The translations under genes were made by a program, and so were the position numbers. DNA of 64,000 bases, from positions 123,019,001-123,083,000 of the forward strand of contig NC_060211.1 in the NCBI RefSeq assembly GCF_021130785.1. The letters are read 5' to 3'. A model generated the notes under the pieces. It was not told where the DNA came from and did no database searches. It saw only the letters and a program-made list of their open reading frames with translations. The DNA comes from Homalodisca vitripennis. Lineage: Eukaryota > Arthropoda > Insecta > Hemiptera > Cicadellidae. Positions 43,990 to 53,346 of this stretch are shown here, one piece after another (the first letter of the stretch is position 1; each line of letters begins with the position of its first letter).

Positions 43990-44545
43990 ATGAACTCACC
44001 AAAGTCTCTACAATTTCTAGCATTAAAACAGTGCAACAAAGATGAATTCAGTGAATTGCCGGTTTATTTTCAACAACAGTTGATACCGTCTTCGATACTT
44101 TCCTTAAATGATACAGAATTCAAAGAACTTGTAAAGTCTTTTGCAGAAAAAACGTCTAATGGAGTGTTTTACTATCGGCAAAAAACTAAAAAAGTAAGGG
44201 ATTACATATTTAATATAATTACGAAAGATATTGAAAAGAAAGTAAAAAATAAACAAACAGAGAGTTTTCATCGTTTTTTATGACATTTTTTCCCATATTA
44301 TACGTCCTTTAAAGATAATCAAGACTTAATTGATGAATTTCTTAGGAATTTTTGTGAGTATCAAGATTTATCAACACAATTCATTAAAGAGCATTATAGA
44401 ATTTTTCTTATAGAATATAGCCACATTTTGTGTGAAACAAAACGTATTACTGTAGATAATATTCCATGTGATTCCTATGAAGAAAGACACCAACTATGGT
44501 TTATCAAAACAGTACTATGACGTGGGGAGGGACTGCAAGTTTTAG
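43990..44545 (+). pseudogene. Polinton terminal-repeat gene, left copy
   Basis: The first part, from ATG at 43990 (MNSPKSLQFLALKQCN), stops at 44283. The reading then continues in another frame from about 44282 (HFFPYYTSF) to 44545. The amino end has the SLQFLALKQC...LPVYFQQQLIP pattern of a SOCS-box or F-box-like helical segment, which would recruit a ubiquitin ligase; that is a weak resemblance. The rest is helical and unknown. A one-base excess in GGTTTATC near 44501 (GGTTATC in the right copy) gives this copy a different end. Its upstream box is TTTTCTACTAAATAAACAAC, a leadered variant of the element's start motif. Confidence 0.65.
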
Positions 44546-44555
44546 AGTGAAGACT

Positions 44556-44684
44556 TTATTCTACAAAGTTAATTGTTATAATTTCTTTATCTTTAATAGT
44601 CTTCTTTCCAGTAACAACCAAGTGTAATTTTTCATTTTTGTTTAATTCTTTAATCTTTTTCTCATCCAAAACAAGAAACTCCAT
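44556..44684 (-). CDS. OB-fold-like small protein, internally deleted left copy
   Basis: Reads 42 codons from the ATG at 44684, just after TTTTTTCTATTTAA. Compared with the intact right copy (59263-59568), codons 5 to about 63 are missing. The frame is kept: MEFL is joined to VLDEKKIKELNK and the same carboxyl end INFVE. An exact in-frame loss of 59 codons at the inner edge of the terminal repeat is notable. Whether the short product is made is unknown. Confidence 0.7.
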   Translation of the reverse strand: MEFLVLDEKKIKELNKNEKLHLVVTGKKTIKDKEIITINFVE

Positions 44685-44699
44685 TTAAATAGAAAAAAA
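44682..44699 (-). promoter_or_regulatory. Polinton start motif
   Basis: TTTTTTCTATTTAAATGG on the minus strand, identical to the box before the right-hand copy at 59263. Confidence 0.6.
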
Positions 44700-45335
44700 T
44701 TCAAAGTCAAAAAGTGCAAAACCATTTCTCGGTCGACCTTTTCTCCTCCCTCTGTCTCTTTCTCTCTCCCTCTCTTTTTATGCCTATGACACGATCACTT
44801 CTGCCGTTTATAGGCTAGGATCTATATTCAGGCTAGAGAGAGAGAATAGCGAGATACGGATAGAGAAATGGTTCCGGAATACGATCTGAATACTTCTGAA
44901 CTTGGTGTTTCTCCGCTATGGCCACTCGCATTGAAACAGTTCAGAAGTAAACTTCCTAACCGACCAAACCGAATTCGCGGACATATATACTGAGCAAGAA
45001 ACTACAACATCCAATCGAGAAGTAAAAATTTAACAAATTAATTTAAAATATAATTTGAAAATTACAAGTAACAAAATGTACGCATATTTAAAATAGGTAA
45101 AATTACCTTACATTTAAAAAAAGAAAATGTTATAATAGTTAACGGAAACACAATTTTTATTCTTTAAAGCAATCTGCATTACCGACATTTTAGTTCCGAA
45201 AGAATGCGCTATGCACGAGGTGTGCCACTACAGACCGACCATCACGATAATCGCTTTCGCCCGCGTCATATCCGTTAGTGATATCACGCCGTGAGAGGCA
45301 CAATCGTTGGTTTACAATCACCATTTAGATAAATA
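44700..45335. other. Polinton spacer without a gene
   Basis: A pyrimidine tract (TTTCTCTCTCCCTCTCTTTT) lies at about 44738-44778. It is followed by a GC-richer patch at 44800-45000 and another at 45180-45320 containing short inverted bits. Composition differs from the AT-rich Polinton genes, so this may be an insertion or the remains of genes deleted from the left end. Confidence 0.45.
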
Positions 45336-45353
45336 AATTTTTCTATATAAATG
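45336..45353 (+). promoter_or_regulatory. Polinton start motif before polymerase
   Basis: AATTTTTCTATATAAATGG; the ATG inside it opens the polymerase reading frame at 45351. Confidence 0.65.
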
Positions 45354-48300
45354 GAGCGCGATAAAATATCATGTCCGTTCTGCAAAATAGAAATTTTAAG
45401 AAAAAACTATGATCGCCATTATAATTCTAAAAGTCATGAAAAAAACAAGCAAATTTACAATAATGAACTAAATTATTTAAGACAGTGGGCTAGAGAAAAT
45501 CAAATTGCCGATCACGAAAACATGAATAATATAGAAAAATTGCGTGAATTAAAGAAAGACTTTAAGGAAGATAAAAAAGATCTCAATCTATTGATGATAA
45601 TGATGAAAAAATTCAATCAATCGCTGAAAAATTGTCCATTGAAACAAACGATAAAACTAAGTCTGAAATAATCGAAGAAATTGACAAAACTCTTAACGAA
45701 AAACCTGAAAATATCATAGATGTTGAAGTTTTATCCTCAATACACGGTCTTTTCAAGCAATACATTTTAACAAATTTAAACGATAATTCCATGTCAATTT
45801 ACAAATATCTATCAATTATGAGGCCAGAAATTTAAAGTTTAATAGAAAAATTTCAAGACACTGTGAAAAATAGTAAAGGATATCTCTCTTTGGAATGCGA
45901 ATACGAACGAACTTTAGTAAACGGTGAACCACAAACTTGCCCAATGTACTTTACTATAAAAGCAGATGAAATCTTTGACGTAAACGACTTTATTACTAAG
46001 CAATTTAATAAATTAACACATCGAGAACAAACGAATAATCCAAATAAAGGTTCCGGATGGACATTTAAAAGTTGTAAACAACTAGTTTTGAGCCTTAACA
46101 AACACGAAATGATGAATGCAGGATCATACATCGATTTACCAAAGAATATCAAAGATAAAAAAGCTTGTATAAATATAAAAAATAGAGATGATTTTTGCTT
46201 TATTTACTCAATAAGATGTGCTATTGAAAAACCAGAAAGAGACTGTGAACGTGTAAAGCAATACGAAAAATTTGTGAATGACGAAATATTTTCAGGTTTT
46301 GAGTATCCAATGTCTCTGAAAGATATACAAATATTTGAAAAACGAAGCTACAATTCCAAGTATAAGTATCCAACAATGTCTATCAATGTCTACAGTTTTG
46401 ATGAAAATATTAACATTGTTCCGTTACAAATTTCTGAAAAATATGACGCTGAAACAAACATTGATTTATTGTATGTTAAACAAGATGATAAATCTCATTA
46501 TGTTTTGATAACCGATTTAAATAAGCTTGTTTCTTCGCAGTTGTCTAAACATAAAGAAAGAAAATTTTTGTGTAGAAGATGTTTAAGCCATTTTTACAAA
46601 TCTGGAGATTTAACAGATCACTTAGAAATTTGTAAAAATCATGAAGTTTGTAAGCCAATTATGCCATTTCCAGGTCAAACAACTAAATTTACTAATTATC
46701 AAAAGAAATTTAACCATCCGTACGTAATTTATATGGACTTTGAGAGCATATTGGAAAAGATTCCGACATGTAAGAACAATCCAGAAAGATCAACTACAAC
46801 CAAGATTCAGAAGCATATTCCTTATGGTTTTACTCTATATTTAGTGTCGAATGTGACCAATCGCATGTACAAACCGATATGTTATCGTGCCAAAAATGAA
46901 GAAGATTTGAAAAACGTCCCGACAAAATTGTTTGAAGAACTCGATAAATTATCAAAGTACATAGCCAAAAAATATAATTCAAAGAATACGAAGCCTATGA
47001 AATTGACAGAAGAAGAAGAAATTTCATATCAAAATTCAAACGTTTGTCATATCTGTGAATGGTCTGCTTATGATATTGGGTCAGTTCAGTATGGTTTTAC
47101 TCCTGATAGTTGGAAAGATAAGAGTTATAATAAAGTAAGAGATCATTGTCATTTAACCGGCAAGTTTCGAGGCGCAGCTCATGCATGTTGCAATCTGAAT
47201 TTGAAATTTCCACAAAACATTCCAGTTTTCTGTCACAATATGAGTAACTATGACACACATTTGTACATAAAAGAATTAGCTAAGAAATATGGAAACGTTG
47301 ATTTGATCGCAAACTCAGAAGAAAAATATATAAATTATTCAGTAAATTCTGGATATGGCTATGAGTTCGACAATTATAAGCCAAGAAAGTTTGTAAAGTT
47401 TTCGTTTGTAGATACATTCAGATTTATGGCCTCATCTATTGAAAAATTAGCGAAAAATTTAAAGAAAGAAGACTTCAAACATACAAATCATTTTATACAG
47501 GATGGATTGAATGAAATTATAGAAAGACAGCCAAATGACGACGACGAGATTTTTAAAATATTGTCTGGAAAAGGAATATTTCCCTATGAATTTATCGATA
47601 ATATTGAAAAACTTGATTACAAAGAAGAGCTGAAAATTCAAGATTTCTATTCACTTTTGACAGACGAGAGCATATCTGAGAAAGATTATCAACACTACTT
47701 AAATGTATGGAACAAATTAAAAGAGAAAAATCTAGGGAATTACTCTGATTTGTACAACATTTAAGATGTTTTATTGCTTGCTGATATATTCGAAAATTTC
47801 AGAAACATTTGCCTTAATTGTTATAAACTCGATCCGGCACACTATCTAACAGCTCCCAGTCTCGCATGGGACGCAATGTTAAAATTAACGAAAATTGAGC
47901 TTCAGCTAATTAACGATTATAATATGTATTTGATGATTGAAAAAGGCATTCGCGGGGGCATTTCTCAGTGTATTAAGCGATATGTTAAAGCAAATAACAA
48001 ATATTTGAAAGATTTCGATAAGACAAAGCCCGAAAACTATTTGTTATACGTTGATGCTAATAACCTTTATGGGTATGGCCTAATGCAAAAACTGCCGTTT
48101 AGTGATATCAAGTGGATGGATCCAAAAACTTACACAACTGCAGAATGGAAAGAAACAATTTTGGAACTCACTGGCGACGAAGATTATGGCTATATTCTCG
48201 AAGTTGATCTTGGATATCCAACGAATTTACACGAACATCACAAGGATTTACCTCTTGCTCCAGAACATTTTAAAAACAAACTTTGCACAACTCTACTGGA

Positions 48301-49109
48301 TAAAACTGAATACGTTGTTCATTCGAGAAATTTGAAGTTCTATTTGGAACAAGGTATGATTTTGAAACATGTGACTAGAGTTATTGCATTCGATCAGAAG
48401 CCTTTTATGAAAGAGTACATTGATTTTAATACTAATATGAGGACCAAAGCTACAAGTGACTTTGAGAAGGATTTTTTATAAGCTGATGAACAACTCAGTT
48501 TTTGGAAAAAGTATGGAAAATGTGCGAAATAGATGCGATATTAGACTAGGAAATGAAGAATTTTCAATGAAACAGGCCAAGAAAACGAACTTCAAAATCT
48601 TCACTATCTTTGACGACAACTGTATAGCGAGTCACATGTACAAACAGAAAGTAAAATTTAACAAGCCGATTTACATAGGGTTTTCAGTACTTGATTTGTC
48701 AAAGTTGTTAATGTATAAATTTTATTATGAAAAATTAAAGAGTTTTGATCCAGATTTGAATCTGTGTTACATGGATACAGACAGTTATTTTCTAGAATTG
48801 AAACGTGATCCTTACAAAATTATTAAAGAAAATATAGATGACTTTGATACAAGCGATTTTCCAAAAGATCACGACTGTTTCGCTACTAAAAACAAGAAAG
48901 TTATTGGAAAATTTAAAGACGAGCTAAATGGCGAAATCTTAGAAGAATTTTGTGGATTGAGATCGAAAATGTACTCGTACAAATATCTAGACAAAAATCC
49001 AGTAAGATGCAAAGGGATTAAGAGAAGCGTTGTAAATAAAACAATAAATATCGAAAACTTGAAGAAATGTTTGTTCGAAGATAAAGAAGAATTTAGGGAG
49101 ATTGTATAG
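45351..49109 (+). pseudogene. Protein-primed family B DNA polymerase (Polinton PolB), broken
   Basis: This would replicate the element. An amino-terminal C2H2 finger (CPFCKIEI...H...H) opens the frame. Exonuclease motifs follow: YMDFESI (ExoI), HNMSNYDTH (ExoII) and a YSDLYNI end (ExoIII). Between them is a zinc/HNH-like insert, VRDHCHLTGKFRGAAHACCN, typical of Polinton polymerases. Polymerase motif A is YVDANNLYGYGL, B is KLMNNSVFGKSM, C is CYMDTDSYF, and the KxY region is GLRSKMYSYK. Breaks: a frameshift in the A-run near 45575, TAA at 45833-45835, TAA at 47762-47764, and a frameshift in the T-run near 48472. The carboxyl end appears deleted into the integrase (about 49100). Catalytic residues are all present. 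Confidence 0.95.
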
Positions 49110-50028
49110 AATTGCAGCAAAATGTTCAAAATGTAAGACAAATAAGAGTAAATTTATAAAGAATCCTTATGAAAAACAAGTAAAGAAAGAATTGAAGAAT
49201 AAAGAAGAAATCGAGATTGAAGCTAGAGAAATTCATGCACCAGTACGAAAAAAGTTTAAAAAGAGAAAAATTATAACTTTAGGAATTGACGATTTATGGG
49301 CAGCAGATTTAGTTATAATGTCTAACTATTCAGATCAAAATGATGGATTCAAGTATATTTTAAATGTTATTGATACTTTCTCAAAATATGCTTGGTCAAG
49401 AGCTATCAAAAGAAAAAACGGTAAAGATGTTTCAAAAGCCTTCGAAGATATAGTAAAAGACGCGATAAAGATCAATCACAAACCACCAAATCTACTTCAT
49501 ACAGATAAGGGTTTAGAGTTTAAAAATAAAGAATTTAACGAAGTTTTGAGAAAATACAACATTAAGATTTATCATACTGAAAACGAAGAGAAATCAAGTA
49601 TTGTAGAGAGATATAACAGAACTCAAAATGAAAGAATGAAGATTCTTTTTGAGATTAATAAAAACTTTAAATGGATCGATATTCTTCAAGAAATCGTAAA
49701 GAAATATAACGATACTGTTCATAGCACAATCAAAATGAAGCCTAAAGACGTAGATAAAGATGCATATAAAGAGTTATTAGAGTCGGTTTTTAAGTATGTT
49801 CCACCAGAAATTCACACGAAAACTAAATTTAAAGTCAATGATCATGTAAGAATTGTTAGTAAAAAACAAACATTTTCGAACAAATATAAGAACAATTGGT
49901 CAAGAGAAATCTTTGTAATTTATCAAATTAATAACACAGATCCTGTAACTTATAGTATAAAAGATTTAAATAATGAAGAAATAACCGGAAATTTCTATGA
50001 ATATGAATTGAGAAAGTCAAAGCTGTAA
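49102..50028 (+). CDS. Retrovirus-type integrase (rve), amino end missing
   Basis: A DDE integrase core: first Asp in DLWAADLV, second in LLHTDKGLEF, Glu in SSIVERYNRTQ, about 35 residues after the second Asp. An SH3-like tail follows (FKVNDHVRIVSKKQ...NWSREIFVI), as is usual for Polintons. It would insert the element and create the 6-bp duplication. The zinc-binding amino-terminal domain normally ahead of the core is absent. The frame instead begins in the last codons of the polymerase (overlap 49102-49109) with no start motif, which points to a deletion joining the two genes. The core reads without interruption. Confidence 0.93.
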   Translation: MYRIAAKCSKCKTNKSKFIKNPYEKQVKKELKNKEEIEIEAREIHAPVRKKFKKRKIITLGIDDLWAADLVIMSNYSDQNDGFKYILNVIDTFSKYAWSRAIKRKNGKDVSKAFEDIVKDAIKINHKPPNLLHTDKGLEFKNKEFNEVLRKYNIKIYHTENEEKSSIVERYNRTQNERMKILFEINKNFKWIDILQEIVKKYNDTVHSTIKMKPKDVDKDAYKELLESVFKYVPPEIHTKTKFKVNDHVRIVSKKQTFSNKYKNNWSREIFVIYQINNTDPVTYSIKDLNNEEITGNFYEYELRKSKL

Positions 50029-50045
50029 TTTTTTCTATATAAATG
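50027..50045 (+). promoter_or_regulatory. Polinton start motif
   Basis: TTTTTTCTATATAAATGG directly at the start of the zinc-finger gene; identical to the box at 50459-50477. Confidence 0.65.
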
Positions 50046-50438
50046 GAGTCTCAAAAGAAATGTACAAAGTGTCAAGAATTTAAAGATTTTGAAGCTTTTT
50101 ATAAAAATAAGAATAAAAAAGAAGGATTAGGGTCTATGTGTAAGGATTGTCGTAGTAAATATGAGAGAGAATTATACGAAAAAACAGAAAAATTAACTTT
50201 AGAAGAGAAAGAATGTTGTATTTGTAAAGAAATTAAGAATATTTCAGAATTTCACAACTGGCATTATAGTAAAGATAAAAAACAAGCTTTTTGTAAGGAT
50301 TGTGCTATAAGAATTTTCCGAGAAAGTCAAAATAAACCGACTCATTGCGAATGTGGAAGAGTTCTTCAATGGTTACCTAGTTATGCTAAACATTTACAAA
50401 CAAAATATCATAAGTCAAGAGTTTTTAATAAAATTTAG
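50043..50438 (+). CDS. Small zinc-finger protein
   Basis: 131 codons with three likely zinc sites. CTKC...CKDC is at residues 7-40, CCIC...CKDC at about 58-90, and a C2H2-like end (HCECG...KHLQTKYH) follows. Two of the sites share a spacing of about 20-25 residues, suggesting internal duplication. Proteins of this kind often bind nucleic acid; the role here is unknown. A partly decayed tandem copy follows at 50475. Confidence 0.75.
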   Translation: MESQKKCTKCQEFKDFEAFYKNKNKKEGLGSMCKDCRSKYERELYEKTEKLTLEEKECCICKEIKNISEFHNWHYSKDKKQAFCKDCAIRIFRESQNKPTHCECGRVLQWLPSYAKHLQTKYHKSRVFNKI

Positions 50439-50458
50439 TAACATTTTCATCGTGTAAT

Positions 50459-50477
50459 AATTTTTTCTATATAAATG
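50459..50477 (+). promoter_or_regulatory. Polinton start motif (duplicated)
   Basis: Same TTTTTTCTATATAAATGG as at 50027, copied with the gene. Confidence 0.65.
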
Positions 50478-50821
50478 GAGTCTCAAAAGAAATGTACAAA
50501 GTGTCAAGAATTTTATAAGGAAAAGAATAGAAAAGACTGTTATTGTAAGGAATTATATGATAAAATGAACAAATTAACTTTAGAAGAGAAAAAGTGTTAC
50601 TTTTGTAAAGAAATTAAAAATATTTCTGAATTTAATAACTGGCAGTATAGTAAAGATAGAAAAGATGCTTTTTGCAAAGATTGTGCTAAAAAAATTTTCA
50701 GCGAAAGTTATAAAAACGAAATGCCTTGTGAATATGAAAAAAAAAATTCTACGATGGTTACCTAGTTATGCTAAACATTTACAAACAAAATATAATAAAT
50801 CGAGAGTTTTTAGTAAAATTT
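50475..50821 (+). pseudogene. Second, decayed copy of the zinc-finger gene
   Basis: Starts with the same MESQKKCTKCQEF as its neighbour, then shows a deletion after residue 13, and loses frame in an A-run near 50740. The rest, to WLPSYAKHLQTKY and FSKI, is still readable in another frame up to 50821. Its last bases overlap the end of the BRO-like gene on the other strand. Confidence 0.8.
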
Positions 50822-51620
50822 AGAAACATTTTCATCGTGTAATTTAGATATTCTATAAATCAGTCGAGATTCTGCCATATTTGTAGTAAAATGATTTCCG
50901 TTGTATAAAATATTCAAAGATTCTTTCATTTGGTTGTAGAGATTTATACTATTTGGATCTCCTTGTCTTAATAAAATTTCCATTTCTGGGTAATCAATTT
51001 CAAGTTCTTTCAATCTTTTCGGTATTTCTCTCTTTTGAGCTCTGATAACGTAATAAGGATATTCCCACATGTGATTCTTCTTAATTAATACAAAAACATG
51101 GTGTTTTTTCTTAGCAAAATCTTTACAAACAAGGTCTGGTTTCATTAAGTCAATTTTTACACTTTGTTTTGCGATTATTTCCGTTTTTATTTCATCTTTA
51201 ATTTGCAAGTGTTTAACTTCGTCCTCTAAATATTTAATCTTGTTTTCAAGTTTGTACTCACCAAATTTACGAATACTTGGCAAAACTTCTTTTGTAACCC
51301 ACTTTTTAAACAATTTCGATTCTGGCTTATTAGATCTCAAAATTAAAGAATATAAACCAGATTCATTAACGAAAATAGTATGTTTTTTGAATATTTTCTC
51401 GGGGTCTATGGGATAGACTCCTGTAATTTATACATTCAAAAGTTGTTTTATCGTCATTATCGACATTATTTATGATAGCTTGCCTCGTGTTTTCATATTC
51501 TAAAATTTCTGCAACATCTTTTGCTTTGAACCAAATTTCGTTATTTTCGTCAACAATCGTAAAAATTTCTGTATTATTGAATTTGAGTTGATTATTTATT
51601 AGATCTACAACTGTCTCCAT
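50810..51620 (-). pseudogene. BRO-N domain protein, frameshifted
   Basis: From the ATG at 51620 the minus strand encodes the amino part of a BRO-N domain (FTIVDENNEIWFKAKDVAEI...NTRQAI). After a frame change at about 51370-51400 it gives the rest (VNESGLYSLILRSNKPESKL and WVTKEVLPSIRKFGEY), then a lysine-rich coiled coil and a globular tail ending at 50810. BRO-N proteins bind DNA and are common in baculoviruses, entomopoxviruses and phages. The gene is convergent with the zinc-finger pseudogene and overlaps its end. Confidence 0.88.
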
Positions 51621-51636
51621 TTAGATAGAAAAGAAA
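51618..51636 (-). promoter_or_regulatory. Polinton start motif
   Basis: TTTCTTTTCTATCTAAATGG on the minus strand; a TCTA core then TAAATGG. Confidence 0.6.
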
Positions 51637-51639
51637 TTT

Positions 51640-51720
51640 AACTAGTAATTTTTATTTTGAGTGTAAAGTCCAGATTCATTGATAAAAACAGTGTTTTTTT
51701 TTTTGAAAGTTTGAAGGTAA
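51640..51720 (-). pseudogene. Vestige of a second BRO-N gene
   Basis: On the minus strand a short reading after a long A-run gives TVFINESGLYTQ, the same motif as the neighbouring BRO-N gene (VNESGLYSL) but with different bases. It is a relic of an older tandem copy. Confidence 0.55.
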
Positions 51721-51747
51721 GAACGATTCGTTCCCCCCCTTGATTCA

Positions 51748-52483
51748 TCATTCTTTCGACAATCTTAAATATATTGTTGTTTTACTCTCATTATTTAATA
51801 AATTTCCCTCAGAGTCTTGTATAGTTAGAACGATTTTTTGAATTCTTTTAATATTTTTTCTAATTGGAATATAATCGATTTCATTCGGATTTTCACTGAT
51901 TTTTGATCCATAAGCAACATTTGGGAAAAATGTGTACAAAATTTCAGATTCTTTGTGTAAATGTTCGGTATGATTTTCAAAACTAGGTTCAACGAGATTA
52001 CAATGTACTTCAATTACATCAAACGGTCTAAATTTTTGCGTTTTATTTCCTAAATATACCTGATTTGGCTCAATAGTTTCTTGAACAAACCCTAATAAAT
52101 CTACAATAATTGCTGAAAACATTATTCTTACTGGTGATTTTATTTGAATTTTATTAGAGAGATAATTTTTTTTGCATTTCAAACTTGTTTTCGTCAAAGT
52201 TTAAAGATTTATCTGATTGTTTGAATGTTTTCAGATAATTTTTAAGGGAATTTTTTATTTGATGGAAAGTATAATATCCTTTGTTTAAACCATAATATTT
52301 TGTTACGTTCTTCTCACTAAATCCTATACAATAAGGAGAACTTTCACTAATATTTATTACAAAATTGTCAGAATAAAAACCGCTTAAACCGATAAAATAA
52401 TTTGATTCTTCCTCTAAGTGTATAGGATGTTCCAAGTTTAAAAATAATTGAGAGCTTTCTGAAGTCAACTTGAACAGCTTCAT
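51748..52483 (-). pseudogene. Probable minor capsid (penton-like) protein, one frameshift
   Basis: Frame 1 runs from the ATG at 52483 (MKLFKLTSESSQLFLNLEHP). Frame 2 takes over near 52165-52175 in an A-run and ends at 51748 (TTIYLRLSKE). Landmarks match the conserved Polinton protein thought to be the single jelly-roll minor capsid protein: YFIGLSGFYS, GYYTFHQIKNSL, IEVHCNLVEPSF, LYTFFPNVAYGSKI and IQDSEGNLLNN. It would form capsid vertices. The assignment is from memory of the family, not a search. Confidence 0.75.
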
Positions 52484-52500
52484 TTTCGCTATTTAAATGG
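52481..52500. promoter_or_regulatory. Divergent start motif with palindromic TTTAAA
   Basis: The minus-strand ATG (52481-52483) and the plus-strand ATG (52497-52499) are separated by only 13 bases containing CTATTTAA. The box reads CTATTTAAATGG one way and CCATTTAAATAGCG the other, so the minor capsid and ATPase genes seem to share a single core. Confidence 0.6.
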
Positions 52501-53160
52501 AGAAATTTTTAAAGCAAAAAGATCAGATAAAACTTCAAACGTTTGAAGAAAATAAGAAAGATCAACCAATCAGATTGTTAATTGTTGGTTCAAGTGGATG
52601 TGGAAAAACAACTTTATTATTGAATTTTATCTACAATAGGTTGATTCCTTATTCCAATTTGTATGTTTTTAGTAAATCTTTAGAACAAGACGCCTATAAA
52701 AAATTACAAGAAAGATTTGAAAATATTGAGAAAAACTTAAAACAAAAAAATATCACATTTTTATAATGCTTCTGAGGACATAGTTCCATTAAGCGAATGT
52801 AAACCCAATTCGTTAATCGTTTTTGATGATTGTATGTTGGAAAATCAGGACGTTATTAAGGAATATTTCGTAATGTCTCGTCACAAAAACATATCTTGTA
52901 TCTATCTTTCCCAATGCTTTTCAAAGGTTGATAAACAAGTTATAAGAAATAACCTGAATATGTTGTGTATTTTTAAGCAAGATGATCACTATTCGAGAAA
53001 GATTTATAACAATTATGTGGGATCTGATATGAGTTTTAACCACTTTATTGAGTTATGTGATAAAATTTGGAAGGAAGACTACGGATTTTTAACTATTAAT
53101 CTAACTTTGAAGCCTAAAAATGGCAAATATTTGAATAAATTTTCCAATATAAACGTGTGA
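52497..53160 (+). pseudogene. Genome-packaging ATPase (FtsK/HerA superfamily), one frameshift
   Basis: Walker A is IVGSSGCGKTTLLLNF (codons 31-46) and Walker B is SLIVFDDCM. A sensor region IYLSQCFSKVDKQVIRNN follows, as in poxvirus A32 and adenovirus-like packaging motors. It would pump element DNA into a capsid. The frame shifts once in the T-run near 52760, so the plus frame ends at 52766 and resumes by about 52770. Length after correction is about 220 codons, normal for Polintons. Confidence 0.93.
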
Positions 53161-53167
53161 TAATCTA

Positions 53168-53328
53168 GTTGTTTTCATGTTTTTACGTTCACGTTTACGT
53201 TTCGTGTTCTCGTTTTTACGTTCCACGTTCACGTTTTACGTTTCACGTTCACGTTTTACGTTCCACGTTTCGTGTTCTCGTTTTCACGTTTCGTGTTCAC
53301 GTTTCCACGTTCCACGTTTACGTTTCAA
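53168..53328. repeat. CACGTT minisatellite
   Basis: About 160 bp built from hexamer-like variants of CACGTT, ACGTTT and TTCGTG, for example TTTACGTTCCACGTTCACG. It sits between the ATPase end and the next start motif. Unlike the AT-rich surroundings it carries many CG dinucleotides in a CACG or ACGT context. There is no coding potential. Confidence 0.85.
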
Positions 53329-53346
53329 AATTTTCCTAAATAAATG
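53329..53346 (+). promoter_or_regulatory. Polinton start motif
   Basis: AAAATTTTCCTAAATAAATGG; a CTAAA variant of the core, then TAAATGG. Confidence 0.6.

Larger units (their letters stand above)
43618..44700. repeat. Polinton left terminal inverted repeat
   Basis: Matches 59240-60505 inverted with very few differences in about 1 kb, apart from a 177-bp deletion inside the small gene at its inner edge. It carries one copy of the terminal gene (43990-44545). Confidence 0.95.

Noticed and set aside
45853..46152. Minus-strand frame inside the polymerase (and others at 48869, 53529, 56164 and 58766)
   Set aside because: Antisense shadows of recognised plus-strand genes, lacking the element's start motif.
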